A DNA stretch of 64,000 nucleotides from positions 248,001 through 312,000 of the forward strand of contig NW_024067932.1 in NCBI RefSeq assembly GCF_009389715.1, in the 5' to 3' direction. Under the pieces are notes generated by a model. It was not told the origin of the DNA and did not search any database. It worked only from the letters and a program-made list of their open reading frames with translations. The DNA comes from Phoenix dactylifera. Lineage: Eukaryota; Streptophyta; Magnoliopsida; Arecales; Arecaceae. This document shows, one piece after another, positions 11,906 to 22,789 of the stretch (positions within the stretch are counted from its first letter, which is position 1; every line of letters starts with the position of its first letter). Both the position numbers and the translations under genes were made by a program.

Positions 11906-12680
11906 GAGCAGTACCAAAAACAACAAGAACAAATCCTCCCACTTTATCCCCCAATCCAAATCTCGCACAAACTCTTTGCACTGCTCCAACTGCTTATGCT
12001 CCAAGGAAGGGATTCCAAACTAGTATTATTTGCTTACTCTTGCGATATTGGTATCTATCTATCGTCGTTATCTGGCGTCTTCCATCGTCGTCTTCTGCGG
12101 GGTCGGGTGCCGCGGCGGTGGAGGCTGCGATGGCCGGGCATTTAACCAGAGGAATCCGCCGGCGGGAGCCGGAATTTCTGGGCGTCTCCACCGTCCATGC
12201 CACGAACCGGCGATCCCGCGGGGCTTCCGGCGCCGGTCCGCTCCTCGCTTTGGTCCTGATGGGTTTTGGGTTTTGGAAACGATGGATAGAGAGAGCACAA
12301 GATTTGGAAAGCGAGACGTTGTTGTCAAATTTTTTTATTTTTATCCCTTATTTCTCCCCCTCAGCCTCTCCTTGCCTTCTCAGTCCGCTTCTCCTTTTCG
12401 CTCTCCCAAGCCTTGCTCCTTGCCAACCAGCCTCCGTTTCTTGTGGGCTTTGGATGTGGGGAATTGGGGTCCAAAATAATTCTGGCTTTTTGGGGCTTCT
12501 TCTTATTGTGCCTAATTCTTTTGCTGCAGTAGGGGCAGGAAGGGAGTAGATGGAATGACAAGGGGAAAAGGATGGAAAGCGAGAGAAAAAGAGGGATGGG
12601 AAAGAGAGGGAAAGTGGAAGGGCAGCCTAGGAATTTAAGGAATTGTAGCTATCTTTTCCTTCTCTGGTCTCTGTGCTGGG
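11906..12680 (-). promoter_or_regulatory. Upstream region of the hAT-derived gene
   Basis: GC-rich and pyrimidine-rich sequence immediately 5' of the gene start, grading into AT-rich DNA beyond 12680. This is where a 5' untranslated region and promoter would lie. I cannot point to a confident TATA box or start site. Overlapping open frames on both strands carry no domain. Confidence 0.35.
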
Positions 12681-15412
12681 TTGACCGCACCTTGGAAGAA
12701 TGCCTAATAATATAATTATTTAATCTTAGATACAGTACATTTATATATATATAGTACAAGTATTAAAAGAAATATCATAGTTATTTGGTGCTATATATGA
12801 GCTCTACATTCAATAGGACTGTAAGAACATTAGGAGTGGTAAGCTTGTTGCAACCTTAGTTTGGGGCTCAACATAATTTGCGCATGACACTAGCTATGGA
12901 GGATCCTTGGATAGACATAATTTGCACCTATCACCCACCCAGGCCTCTTGTGGCTAATCCAAACCTACACATATTTTTCTAACCAAAAAACTATCTAAAA
13001 TAGAGATGAAAGTGAATCATATAATATTTATCAAAATCTATTTTGATATCCAAAACTATACAAATATAAATAAAAAATTAAGTGTCCAACTAATATCAAT
13101 ATCTTTAATATGAATACTGATTCACTTAGTAATATCAGTATTCACTTAATAATATTTTTGATTGTATGGACATAAAGTTTAATTATTCAACTTGTATCCA
13201 TATTTATATCTATATTTTCAGTATCTGATTTCTATCCGTATTTATTTAAAAAAAATATATAAATTTTAGCATCTAACTAATATTCATATTCGACAAATAA
13301 AATAAATATAGATATGAATATATTTGATACCATGTCTTGTGCTATGTTTGTACTCACTTATTTGTACTTATGCTGGGAATGTAAATCTCGCCTAGCTGTG
13401 GGCCATTTGGTTTGAAATTAAGTACAGTATTTGGGCAATGGTTAATCAAATACCTAGTTGGTGCATAGGTCCGGCCCCACTAATACAATTATGAAGGATT
13501 GAATTTTAGCACATAGGATCAAATAATTACCTGTCATACATCAGCATTACACCATTTTTAGGGGGATGGGTTGTATGGAGACGTATTTGGACACCACTCA
13601 CCTTCTGTGTACAAACGAATACATTTATTAAAGGATAGTAAACGTGTTAAGATGGTAGTTTTTTATTCTTTGTTTTAGAAAATGATCTAATATAATCTCC
13701 TTTAGTCCATTCATGCACCTTTTTTTTTTTTAGAACGATTCGCTCAATGCGGTGGCTGGTGCTTTACTTGGGAACGTATGCGTACGTCCACATGTCATTT
13801 GGCACTTAAAGTGCAGCGATCTAAACGTGATTACACGGTCACCATTAGTGTTAGGTGTAAGTGGGTCTGAGCTTAGCCTAGCTTTGTTTAGGAATGTGGA
13901 TGACCCACACGGCCAAAGAAGAGAAAAGTAGGATACGAAGATCTTTTCATTTTAATTAAGATAGGGTGTGTGGTCACCAACTTATTCCCTCCCTTATCAT
14001 GCCTCCTAAAATTTTCTATTTCATCACCAAATTCGTATATATATATATATATATATAATCTTGGGTAAAATATATTGACCTCTTTCGAAGTTTGGGGTAA
14101 TTTACAGATTTCCATCTAACTTTACTAGGTGTGTAACACAACTTTCTACACCATATCTTTTGATTAAATAAGCTAATGGAGCCGTAACTCTCTAACCTAT
14201 CTAGATCTTATACTATCTTAATTGATTTTTTAAGACTAAAGTATGAAAAATTAGCTAACTTTATCTTAATTTTTAAGACTAATATGGTCCTTTTAACCTT
14301 GCCCCAAATCAGCTAAGATATTTTAAAACTCAAATGGGTAAGAGAATGATGACATCAGCAAGGTCCGTTAAATTATTTAGCAGATCTGGAGAGGGAAATT
14401 AGCTAACCATAATTTCCATCTATGCTCACCTTGCATGTTGATACAAGTAAGCAGGTGCATTGAGACCTACTGATAGATGATCTCATGATTTCTTTATTTT
14501 TTTTTTCTTTTTACCTCTCCGTTAAAATAGCTCAGCAGAGAGAAGGATACGGAGGGTAGGAGGCTTTTCGATGCTCCACAACAATAGGCCCTGAATCAAT
14601 TGGTTTCCCTAAACAGCAAAAACTGAGCGCGGGGGGGGGGGGGAAGTGGGAGGGGAGAAAAGGGGAAAAGTAGGCCTCTGCTTGGGTGCGTGAAACGGGA
14701 AGCAGGAGAGCAGGGCCTACGAGCAGAAACCACGTATCAAGAAAAGGAAATCATATCCCCAGCCAAAAGCTGTTGGTGGGAAAGTTGAATCGACTTCTCT
14801 CTCTCATGGTAACCAAAGGAAGAAAGACTCGTCATAACCAAAGGAAGAAAGACTCGTCAACTCGCTTAAAGGTGTGGCCTGACAACCACGGCATGTGATA
14901 CGGATAGGAGAGAGATGGATCATTAAAGAAACAAGGGTCTCAAACAACCATAAAGTAAAGGGGGTGAGGGCCTCTCATTCCCCGGCCATTTGCTTTACCT
15001 TGAGAACTGCGAGAACTAGGGAACGTCATTTTTGTTTGCTTCGGAAAAGATTGGGCTCTGTGTTTCAGGTTAAGCTGAGATTTTCGTTTAATTATACTTG
15101 GTCAATTGATGGCATTTTGACAAAAGAAATGATCATCCCTATGATACACCCTGCAAAAGTGTTCAAATTAAAAAGTTTTTAGGAAAAAATTATGAATACA
15201 TCTATTGGCAAGTGGTTGGCCTTAAAAATTTAAAAACTATCAATCATCTGTCAAAAACTTTAAATTTATTCAAGTGGCCACACTATCGATCGCCATTACA
15301 AAATATCATGGCATGAGGATGGTCGATAATTAAATTTTTGGTAAAATTTCAGGATTGCTCCTTTTACTAACTTTACAAGAGACTCTTGTTTTGGAGTAAA
15401 TTGAAAGAAAGT
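12681..15412. other. AT-rich intergenic region, no gene recognised
   Basis: Mostly AT-rich, low-complexity sequence with (TA)n near 12740 and 14036-14058, a T-run near 13720, and a run of about 14 G at 14630-14643. A 25-bp tandem duplication (AACCAAAGGAAGAAAGACTC) lies at 14811-14858. No coding domain is visible in short frames such as 14686-15182. Confidence 0.4.
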
Positions 15413-16385
15413 ATTTTGAATCTGCACAATTAGATGAATTATGGAGATCTGTGTAGGTGGATGGATGACAAAAAATAAAGTATTTTGAGATCTGTAAAGG
15501 TGAATGAATGTTAGATGATAGAGCGTTTTGAGATCTGTGTAGCTGGACGAATGATAGAAGATCGAGTCCTTTTGAGATATGTTAGTTAGATTGATGATAG
15601 AGGATAGAGTACCTTGGGATTTATGTAAGTAGTGGATGATAAAGGATGGAGCACATTGAGATTTGTACAAGTAGACAAATAACAGAGCATGGATTACTTT
15701 GAGATCCGTGCACGTGGATTGAATGATGGAGGATGCGCTCTCTGAGATCTGTGCAATCAGATAGATGATAGATCTGTGTAGGTGGATGGATGGCAGAGGA
15801 TGGAACACTTTGAGATCTGTACAGAAGATTGATGGATGATAGAGGATGAGCACTTGAGATCTGTGCCGGTGGATGGATGATAGATGATAGAGTGCTTTGA
15901 GATTTACGCAGGTGGATGAATGACTGAGGATAGTGTGTTTTGAGATTACAGGTGGATGGATAAGATAGGATGAAGAGTCTTGAGATCTGTGTAGGGTGGA
16001 CGGATGATAAAGGATGCAGTGCTTTAAGATCAGTATAGGTGAATAAATGATAGAGGATAGAATGTTTTAAAATTTGTGCAAGCAGATGGATGATAGAGGA
16101 ATGAGCACTTTGAAATTTGTGCGGACAACTGGATGACAAATAGAGTGCTTTGAGATCTATGCAAGTGGATGAATAATAAAAGGATGTAGCGCTTTGAGAT
16201 CTGTGCAATTAGATAGATGATAGAGGATGGAGTATTTTGAGATCTGTGCAGAAGGATGAATGATAAAGGATAGAGCTCTTTTAAGATTTGTACAGGTGCG
16301 AAAATGATAGAGGGTGGAGCATTTTAAGATCTGTGCAGGTGAATAAATTATAGAAGATGGAGCGCTTTGAGATTGCATGAACGTC
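15413..16385. repeat. Degenerate minisatellite, unit about 43 bp
   Basis: About 22 imperfect copies of a unit built around GAGATCTGTGCAGGTGGATG followed by ATGATAGAGGATGGAG. Successive GAGATCTG starts at 15444, 15487, 15530 and 15574 give 43-44 bp. The array keeps three minus-strand frames open (15296-15853, 15621-16208, 16157-16387) that read as repeated short peptides. They are products of the repeat, not genes. Confidence 0.92.
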
Positions 16386-17458
16386 ACAATCTAGCCACTC
16401 TGAATTAAGAATATTTTGGTCTTTTTCTCATTTCGTTAATAATGTTAGGATCTACATAGACAATGGGGCTATATTGCAACTAAAACAAAGTTTTGGTGGT
16501 TAATTGAAATTTTTTGAACTTTGGGAGTTTAAGTGTAACTGGTCCAAACTTAAAAAAGTGTCTCAATAATTTTTTCCAAGTTTTTACCTACACAATAGAA
16601 AAGATGGCTATAATCTTATATTTCTATTAGGAGAAAGGTCTTAACTTTGTCAATTTTAAACTAATTGCTCACCCATCATAAACATTTCATAACCACCATT
16701 AAGAATGTTGAGGTTTCGTTGTGACAGAGATATATCCCATTCTCCTTAGAAATTGTTGGTTGGGTTTCCAAAAACTTTTATCCTTCAACGTAGCTATGTT
16801 TCAATTAGGAGTGCAATAAGCTAAGGAGCTTGCAACCTACTCGATTTTTACTCGAATCCGAGCTCAACTCGATTTGACTATTACCAAATTTGAGTCGAGC
16901 TCAAATAGTTTAAATAATTTTTCGAGCTGAGCTCAAATAGTAAACTCGAAAACTCATAAGTCTAATCGAGTATATATATTTTTAATAACATTATATTTTA
17001 TTTATAATATATATTATTATTTAATATTTTAAAAATATAATATTTATATTTTTTAATCTGACCGAATTTCTAACTTTTAACTATATTTTCTAATTATAAC
17101 CAAGGTTCAAATTCAAGCTCAAGCTCAAGTACGGCTCGGTTGATATCCGAATTGAGTCAAATCGATCTCAAATATTGCTTTTTTTTTTATTGAGTCAAAT
17201 TCAAGATTGGATATTAAGACTTGATTGATCTTGGCTTGAATTTGAAGCCTAAGTATCTTGAATCGAGCCGAGCTTAAGCCTCTAGCAACTGGAGATGGCT
17301 TAGCTCCATTGCACCTTGAGTTCAATCCTCAATTGTCTGCGCCATGGGCTGCACTTCTCAGATGAATGTCACAACCAGTAAGGCTTCGATGAGATCAAGT
17401 CCCTTTCTTTCCCCAACATGAGCACCTTATTCTTTACTTGGACTGAGACTATACGCTC
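16386..17458. other. Intergenic DNA with dispersed GAGCTC-rich repeat
   Basis: Between about 16810 and 17290 the sequence is dense in GAGCTC, CTCGA and TCGAGC words. This is a degenerate dispersed repeat of a kind also present around 43660-43774 and 54468-54600, where the large copia element inserted. I see no coding domain, and I cannot assign the repeat to a transposon class because no termini are visible. Confidence 0.45.
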
Positions 17459-17800
17459 TTGCTTGTGACCTCGACATTCTTGAAGAAGAGGCTATCCAGC
17501 ACCGTGCTTTGGGGGATGCACCCATGCGGCTATCTTGATCTTGAGATGCGAAGGTTAATTTACGTTGTTTCCAGTGGGCCAAAGTTCTCCTACTCACCTA
17601 ATAAACGTACAGGGAATTATAAAGAGTGCAAGTTAATAATAAATCTTGATCTTGAGATGCGAAGGTTAAGTTACGTTGTTTCCAGTGGGCCAAAGGTCTC
17701 CTACTCACCTAATAAACGTACAAAGAATTATAAAGAGTGCAAGTTAATGATAGATGTAAAAGATACGAAAAGGCCTAACGAGATGGCTAAATGTTGCTAA
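17459..17800 (+). CDS. Small ORF containing an in-frame 111-bp duplication
   Basis: A 113-codon open frame whose second half is two tandem 37-residue copies (starting LDLEMRRL; SGPK, SYSPNKRT and NYKECKL recur). The DNA repeats are 17532-17642 and 17643-17753, period exactly 111 bp, with only a few differences. No known family is recognised and there are no obvious splice or promoter signals. It may be a recent tandem duplication in non-coding DNA that happens to be a multiple of three. Confidence 0.3.
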   Translation: MLVTSTFLKKRLSSTVLWGMHPCGYLDLEMRRLIYVVSSGPKFSYSPNKRTGNYKECKLIINLDLEMRRLSYVVSSGPKVSYSPNKRTKNYKECKLMIDVKDTKRPNEMAKCC

Positions 17801-19645
17801 CCCCATACAGCAAAAAAAGAATGGTGTCAACATCAGTTTTCTGGTGTTTGACATGGTGGTGGCAGGCAGTCTCCCGATAGACAAGGATCAGCGGGCCTTC
17901 AACCTTTTCCAAATAAACTTTTAGACGCTGTGCTCAGCTAGCTACAGTGCATTGAGACTCCAAAAATTCAGCTAACTGAAGTTAATTTAAAGCTACTGCA
18001 AAAAAGATTGATGCATCAGAACATGATAAGGTTGTAACATGGAGACTATGCAGTGGCAATAAGCAACCGGGGACAATGATGAAGTAAACTGGAAGGCAAA
18101 TGTGTACATCTACCACCACTGCAGTGTTCACATGCAGAAAGCTTGAAGTTGTTCAGCTTCCTCTCACTGCACAAAATTTAATGGAACTGCTAAAAGATAA
18201 TAGTTTCCACGGAAGTTTATCTATATTCTTGCTTACAAGTTGAAATTAAAAGATACGTAACATGATTAACACAACCACATATATCTTACGCAGGATGATG
18301 AATGCAGAAAATGCATCTCTAGCATATGCTTGAATGGTAATTGAGAATGATACATAGAGCTGATTGTAGAAGAAACAGCTAAAACAATATACATCATTTT
18401 TCATCTCAAGCAACATAGAAGATGTGAAGTAATGCATGCGAGACAATACCATTCCTCATAATAAAGGAAGACATGAAGGAAATAGTTTATAATCGTGACA
18501 GGTAGTAGGTTCCATTGAGAAAACTACAGAATATTATGGACAACCGATAGAGGCCGACTTGTCGGTTTTCTGAACTCCCCAAGTTCATGATTTGTTTCAT
18601 TCTAAGACATTGATGGTGAATCTAGGACTAACATATAGAGTGGCCTTTGGCCGACACAACTCCATTTTGACAATCAACAGCAATCAAGTGTTAAAGAATC
18701 AAAGACTGCTGGATCTGCTGAAACTGAAGAAAAGAATGAATCTCACTCCATGGAGAAGACATTTCAAATTTTGTTTCAATTCTTAAATTACTTGCAAGAA
18801 TAAACGATTCTTTTCACTAAATCTATGTTAAATTCTGCAATTAGTGACAGCATAAATATCGTTTTTGAAAAGCAGGACTTTGGATCGGACAGGAATGCAA
18901 TGATAGAACGGTTAACAAAGGCACAGGAAAATGCTGTCTGTTGAGTCCCACACTACATATTACTTATCTGTATAAAGAACTTGCAAATGCAGTGGTCCTC
19001 ACTAATTAGGTAAGTGTCTTAATCATGTGTTTCAGAACATGAGCATAAGTATCTAGTTTTCTCAGTTAATGATATCATAATTATCATAAAATAGAAGATA
19101 GAAACCAATATTTCTGATGGCTACTCTCACAGTCAATAAACTGTCTTCCTGATTATGGCTGAACTATAGAATCCAAGGATACAGACAATTGATCAATAAT
19201 TTAAGGATTGACGAGCTTATATCTGAACTTTAAAAAATATATTGTATTTTGCTCGTAGGTATTGGACAAAACATGCAACCCATTCAATAAGAAACAGAAA
19301 CGCAAGCTCGTTGAAGCCTATTGCTTTCTGAGAAGTCATTCATCAAGAATCGAAAATGAAACCTCACAGAACTTCTGGTGAAAAAGTGGCATCGATATGT
19401 CTTAAACCTAAAGTTTCACACATCAGCGAGGCAAGAATCTGGAGCTCCAATTCCAAATAAAATTAGTGAGATCGCTGGTTGACTCAAGGTCCATGCCACC
19501 AACTTGAGATCCCTTAATGGCCACAAACAACTTGATGCAATATAATAGGGAATAAGAGAACCAAAAATTAAAGAAAGGAAAAATATGAAGAGGAAAGATG
19601 AGGGAATGGATGGGTGGCGGGGAGGAGAGGAGATATATGCAGGTC
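17801..19645. other. Intergenic stretch, no gene recognised
   Basis: AT-rich DNA without convincing exons. Short frames at 18246-18452 and 18592-18786 have no domain. The right end is the empty-site flank of the young copia insertion, and the sequence resumes at 24616. Confidence 0.4.
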
Positions 19646-19977
19646 AGAATTGAAGAGATTTGAAGAAGATGTATTGAATTTACTGTAGCTGATACATTCC
19701 TAGAAATTACTGGCACGGCACTGAAACTATGCTGATACAATGAAATATTCAGAAGACAGTGAACTGGGAGAAGAGTTTGAATATCATCTTATTCATTACA
19801 TCAAGACTTTACAATGTATGTATTTATAGCTAATTAGCCAAAGTTCAACTGTTGATTAACTGGAAACAGTTACAACAGTTTGAAATGAACTGAATTCAGT
19901 TGGGATAAACTGAATTCAGATCCTGCTAGAAGCTTATAGATCTTTCGAAAAGCTTCTGGAATAACTGGCAGCTTACA

Positions 19978-19986
19978 CTCCCCTTC
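19978..19986 (-). other. Polypurine tract of young copia element
   Basis: The minus strand reads GAAGGGGAG directly before the 3' LTR. This is the expected plus-strand DNA priming site, and it lies just after the pol stop codon at 19985. Confidence 0.85.
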
Positions 19987-22645
19987 AAGCTGAAGGTAGG
20001 GAAGAGACCTGCAGCTTGGAACAGAGGAGCGAATGCCTTCTAGCAGTGAGGGATTTGGTGAAAATATCTGCCGTTTGATCAGCACTAGAGACATGAGCAA
20101 TATGAAGTTCTTTGGAAAGCACCTTCTCCCTGATAAAATGATAGTCGACTTCGATATGCTTCGTTCTTGCATGAAATACAGGATTTGAAGCAAGAGCAAT
20201 GGCAGAAATGTTGTCACAATAAATCTCAGTAGGTGTATCAATTGAAATGCCAAGCTCACGAAGTAGTCGACGTAGCCAAATTAACTCAGAAGCAGTGAGA
20301 GCCAAGGCCCTGTACTCAGCCTCAGTAGACGAGCGAGCAACAGTCGGCTGTTTCTTGGCACACCAAGAAATCAAATTAGAGCCCAAAAAGATACAAAAAC
20401 CGGAGGTAGAACGACGATCAATTGAATCGCCAGCCCAGTCTGAATCACAAAATGCAGAGAGAACCAGAGGACCAGACTGAAAATGAAGAGAATGATGCAA
20501 GGTTCCTTTAATATACCGAAGCACCCTCTTTAGCAGCGGAAAATGAGAGATCTTTGGAGAATGCATGAACTGGCATAGGTAATTGACAGCATAGGAAATG
20601 TCAGGACGAGTGACTGTTAAATATTGAAGAGAACCTGCCAAACTTCGATACAACTCAGGGGAATGAAACAGAACATCAGGCTGACAGAAGGCTTCAAGCT
20701 TAAGTGGCAGCGGAGAAGAAACTGGCTTGCAAGTCAGCATCCCAGCCCGGTTTAATAAAGCAGTTGCATAGGTAGCCTGACTAAGATAAACACCATTAGC
20801 AGTAAAGGTTGTTGTGATGCCCAGGAAATGAGAACAGGAACCAAGATCTTTCATTTTGAATCTACCTTGCAGCTGAAGAAAAAGAGAAGACATAGCACTG
20901 GTATTGTTACCAGTAAGCAGAATATCATCGACATAAACCAAGAGATATAGAACAACACCATCACGTTTGAAAAACAAAAGAGAAGGATCAGCTGAACTGC
21001 TCTGAAAACCCTGCTCAATGAGAAAACTAGTGAACGTAGCAAACCATTGGCGTGGGGCTTGCTTTAAACCATAGATCGCCTTCTTAAGACGACAAACATG
21101 ATCCGGATACTGAGGATCAACAAAACCCTTGGGCTGTTCCATAAACACTTGATCATCCAGTTTACCATGCAAAAAAGCATTTGAAACATCCAATTGACGA
21201 ATATCCCAGCCGGAAGTTAATGCAAGAGAAAGAAATACTCGAATTGTTCGAAACTTGGCCACAGGACTGAAGGTTTCTGTGAAATCAACTCCATATTCTT
21301 GTTTAAATCCTTGTGCCACAACACGGGCTTTGTATCGGGCCAAGGAACCATCAGAATGCCGTTTGATCCGAAAAATCCAACGACAGCCAAGAACATGTTG
21401 TGAAGAACACCTAGGAACCAACTCCCAGGTTTGCTGATCAATTAAAGCACTGAATTCTTGTGACATGGCAGCACGCCAACGAGGATCAGCAATAGCAGTA
21501 GAATAGCAAGAGGGCTCAGCTGGAATAGGTGCAGTGCTAAGTAAAGACAAAATGCGCCGAGGTTTAAGGGAACCAGTCTGAAAACGAGTGACCATAGGGT
21601 GGCGAGCAGGCTTTGGAGAAGAAGGCAGTAAAGGAGAAGATGATAGTGAAGTAGAAGAAGAAGACTGGGAAGCAGGAACAAGAACAGAAGATGTCTGTGA
21701 AGGTGTTGTGGGATGTAAAGTAGAAGACTTTGAAGATGATTCGGAAGAATGTGAGAATGGAATAAAAACAGAATAAGGAAGAGATGTGGTCTGAGACGAG
21801 GAAAGTGAAGTCTGTTGAGAAAATGGAAACACAGCCTCATGAAATTCAACATGCCGAGAAATGAAAACTTTCCCTGATTGCAAGTTAAAACATCGATATC
21901 CTTTATGTTGTGTAGAATAGCCAATGAAAACACACGGAGTAGATCGTGGAGAGAATTTATTCAATGCTTGTGGCCGAAGCCAAGGAAAACATTGGCATCC
22001 AAATACTTTTAAAAAACTGTAGTCAGGAACACGTGGAAACAAAAGTTCAAAAGGAGATTTGTTCTTCAATAGTGGTGTAGGCAGACGATTGATAAGATAA
22101 GTGGCAGTCAAAAGTGCTTCAACCCAGAATTTTGAAGGAAGAGAGGCATGAATAAGAAGACTGCGAACAACTTCCAAGAGATGGCGATGCTTTCTCTCAG
22201 CCATGCCATTTTGTTCAGGAGTATATGGTGAGGACATTTGATGTACAATACCAGCTTGGGAAAAAAGACTTTGAAATCTTGCATTGTTAAACTCACCCCC
22301 TCCATCAGACCGAAACACTTTAATAGTAGAGGAAAACTGATTTTCAACTATGGATTTGAATTGCAAGAATTGCTGAAAGACATCCGACTTACATCGAAGA
22401 GGATAAACCCAACAAAAACGAGTAAAATCATCAACAAAGAGCACATAGTAACGAATACCCCCTGAAGATGCAACAGGTGACGGTCCCCAAACGTCAGAAT
22501 GTATGAGTTCTAGAGGCTTTGTTGATGCTGTGGTACTTGATTTGAAAGGAAGCTTATGACTCTTTGCCATGCTGCAGGTTGGACAGACAGACGAAGAAGT
22601 TGAAGAAGAAAATGGCTGAATATGGGTAGACAATGTGGAAAGCAC
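19985..22645 (-). CDS. Copia pol: integrase, reverse transcriptase, RNase H
   Basis: An 886-residue open frame. Integrase: remaining zinc cysteines CPTC at 21-24 and acidic residues D51 (HSDVWG), D114 (RSDGGGEF) and E150 (NGMAERK). Reverse transcriptase: GLKQAPRQW near 526 and catalytic YVDD at 571-574. RNase H: DSDWAGD, STEAEYRALA and YCDNISAIALA. Order INT-RT-RH defines copia. It ends beside the polypurine tract. The methionine at 22645 is only the first one after the upstream stop; integrase and GAG-pre-integrase residues (WHQRLGH) continue in the same frame from the gag ORF. All visible catalytic motifs are intact. Confidence 0.95.
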   Translation of the reverse strand: MLSTLSTHIQPFSSSTSSSVCPTCSMAKSHKLPFKSSTTASTKPLELIHSDVWGPSPVASSGGIRYYVLFVDDFTRFCWVYPLRCKSDVFQQFLQFKSIVENQFSSTIKVFRSDGGGEFNNARFQSLFSQAGIVHQMSSPYTPEQNGMAERKHRHLLEVVRSLLIHASLPSKFWVEALLTATYLINRLPTPLLKNKSPFELLFPRVPDYSFLKVFGCQCFPWLRPQALNKFSPRSTPCVFIGYSTQHKGYRCFNLQSGKVFISRHVEFHEAVFPFSQQTSLSSSQTTSLPYSVFIPFSHSSESSSKSSTLHPTTPSQTSSVLVPASQSSSSTSLSSSPLLPSSPKPARHPMVTRFQTGSLKPRRILSLLSTAPIPAEPSCYSTAIADPRWRAAMSQEFSALIDQQTWELVPRCSSQHVLGCRWIFRIKRHSDGSLARYKARVVAQGFKQEYGVDFTETFSPVAKFRTIRVFLSLALTSGWDIRQLDVSNAFLHGKLDDQVFMEQPKGFVDPQYPDHVCRLKKAIYGLKQAPRQWFATFTSFLIEQGFQSSSADPSLLFFKRDGVVLYLLVYVDDILLTGNNTSAMSSLFLQLQGRFKMKDLGSCSHFLGITTTFTANGVYLSQATYATALLNRAGMLTCKPVSSPLPLKLEAFCQPDVLFHSPELYRSLAGSLQYLTVTRPDISYAVNYLCQFMHSPKISHFPLLKRVLRYIKGTLHHSLHFQSGPLVLSAFCDSDWAGDSIDRRSTSGFCIFLGSNLISWCAKKQPTVARSSTEAEYRALALTASELIWLRRLLRELGISIDTPTEIYCDNISAIALASNPVFHARTKHIEVDYHFIREKVLSKELHIAHVSSADQTADIFTKSLTARRHSLLCSKLQVSSLPSA

Positions 22646-22789
22646 AGAGGCAGCCGGATGTCCAAGTCGCTGATGCCAAATGGAGGAAGACGGGTTTGAA
22701 GCAAAGAATGCATTTGGAGCTGAAGAAGCTGAGACCGATGATGGAACAAAGGTGAAAGGAATTCTATAAAGTCCTTCACTGCAACGTCC

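Noticed and set aside
9895..11907. Long plus-strand ORFs opposite the hAT-derived gene
   Set aside because: Shadow frames of GC-rich coding sequence. The conserved protein is on the minus strand.
15296..16387. Overlapping minus-strand ORFs of 185, 195 and 76 codons
   Set aside because: Low-complexity peptides dictated by the 43-bp minisatellite.
21588..21776. Plus-strand ORFs within the copia pol region
   Set aside because: Antisense shadows of the intact minus-strand pol frame.
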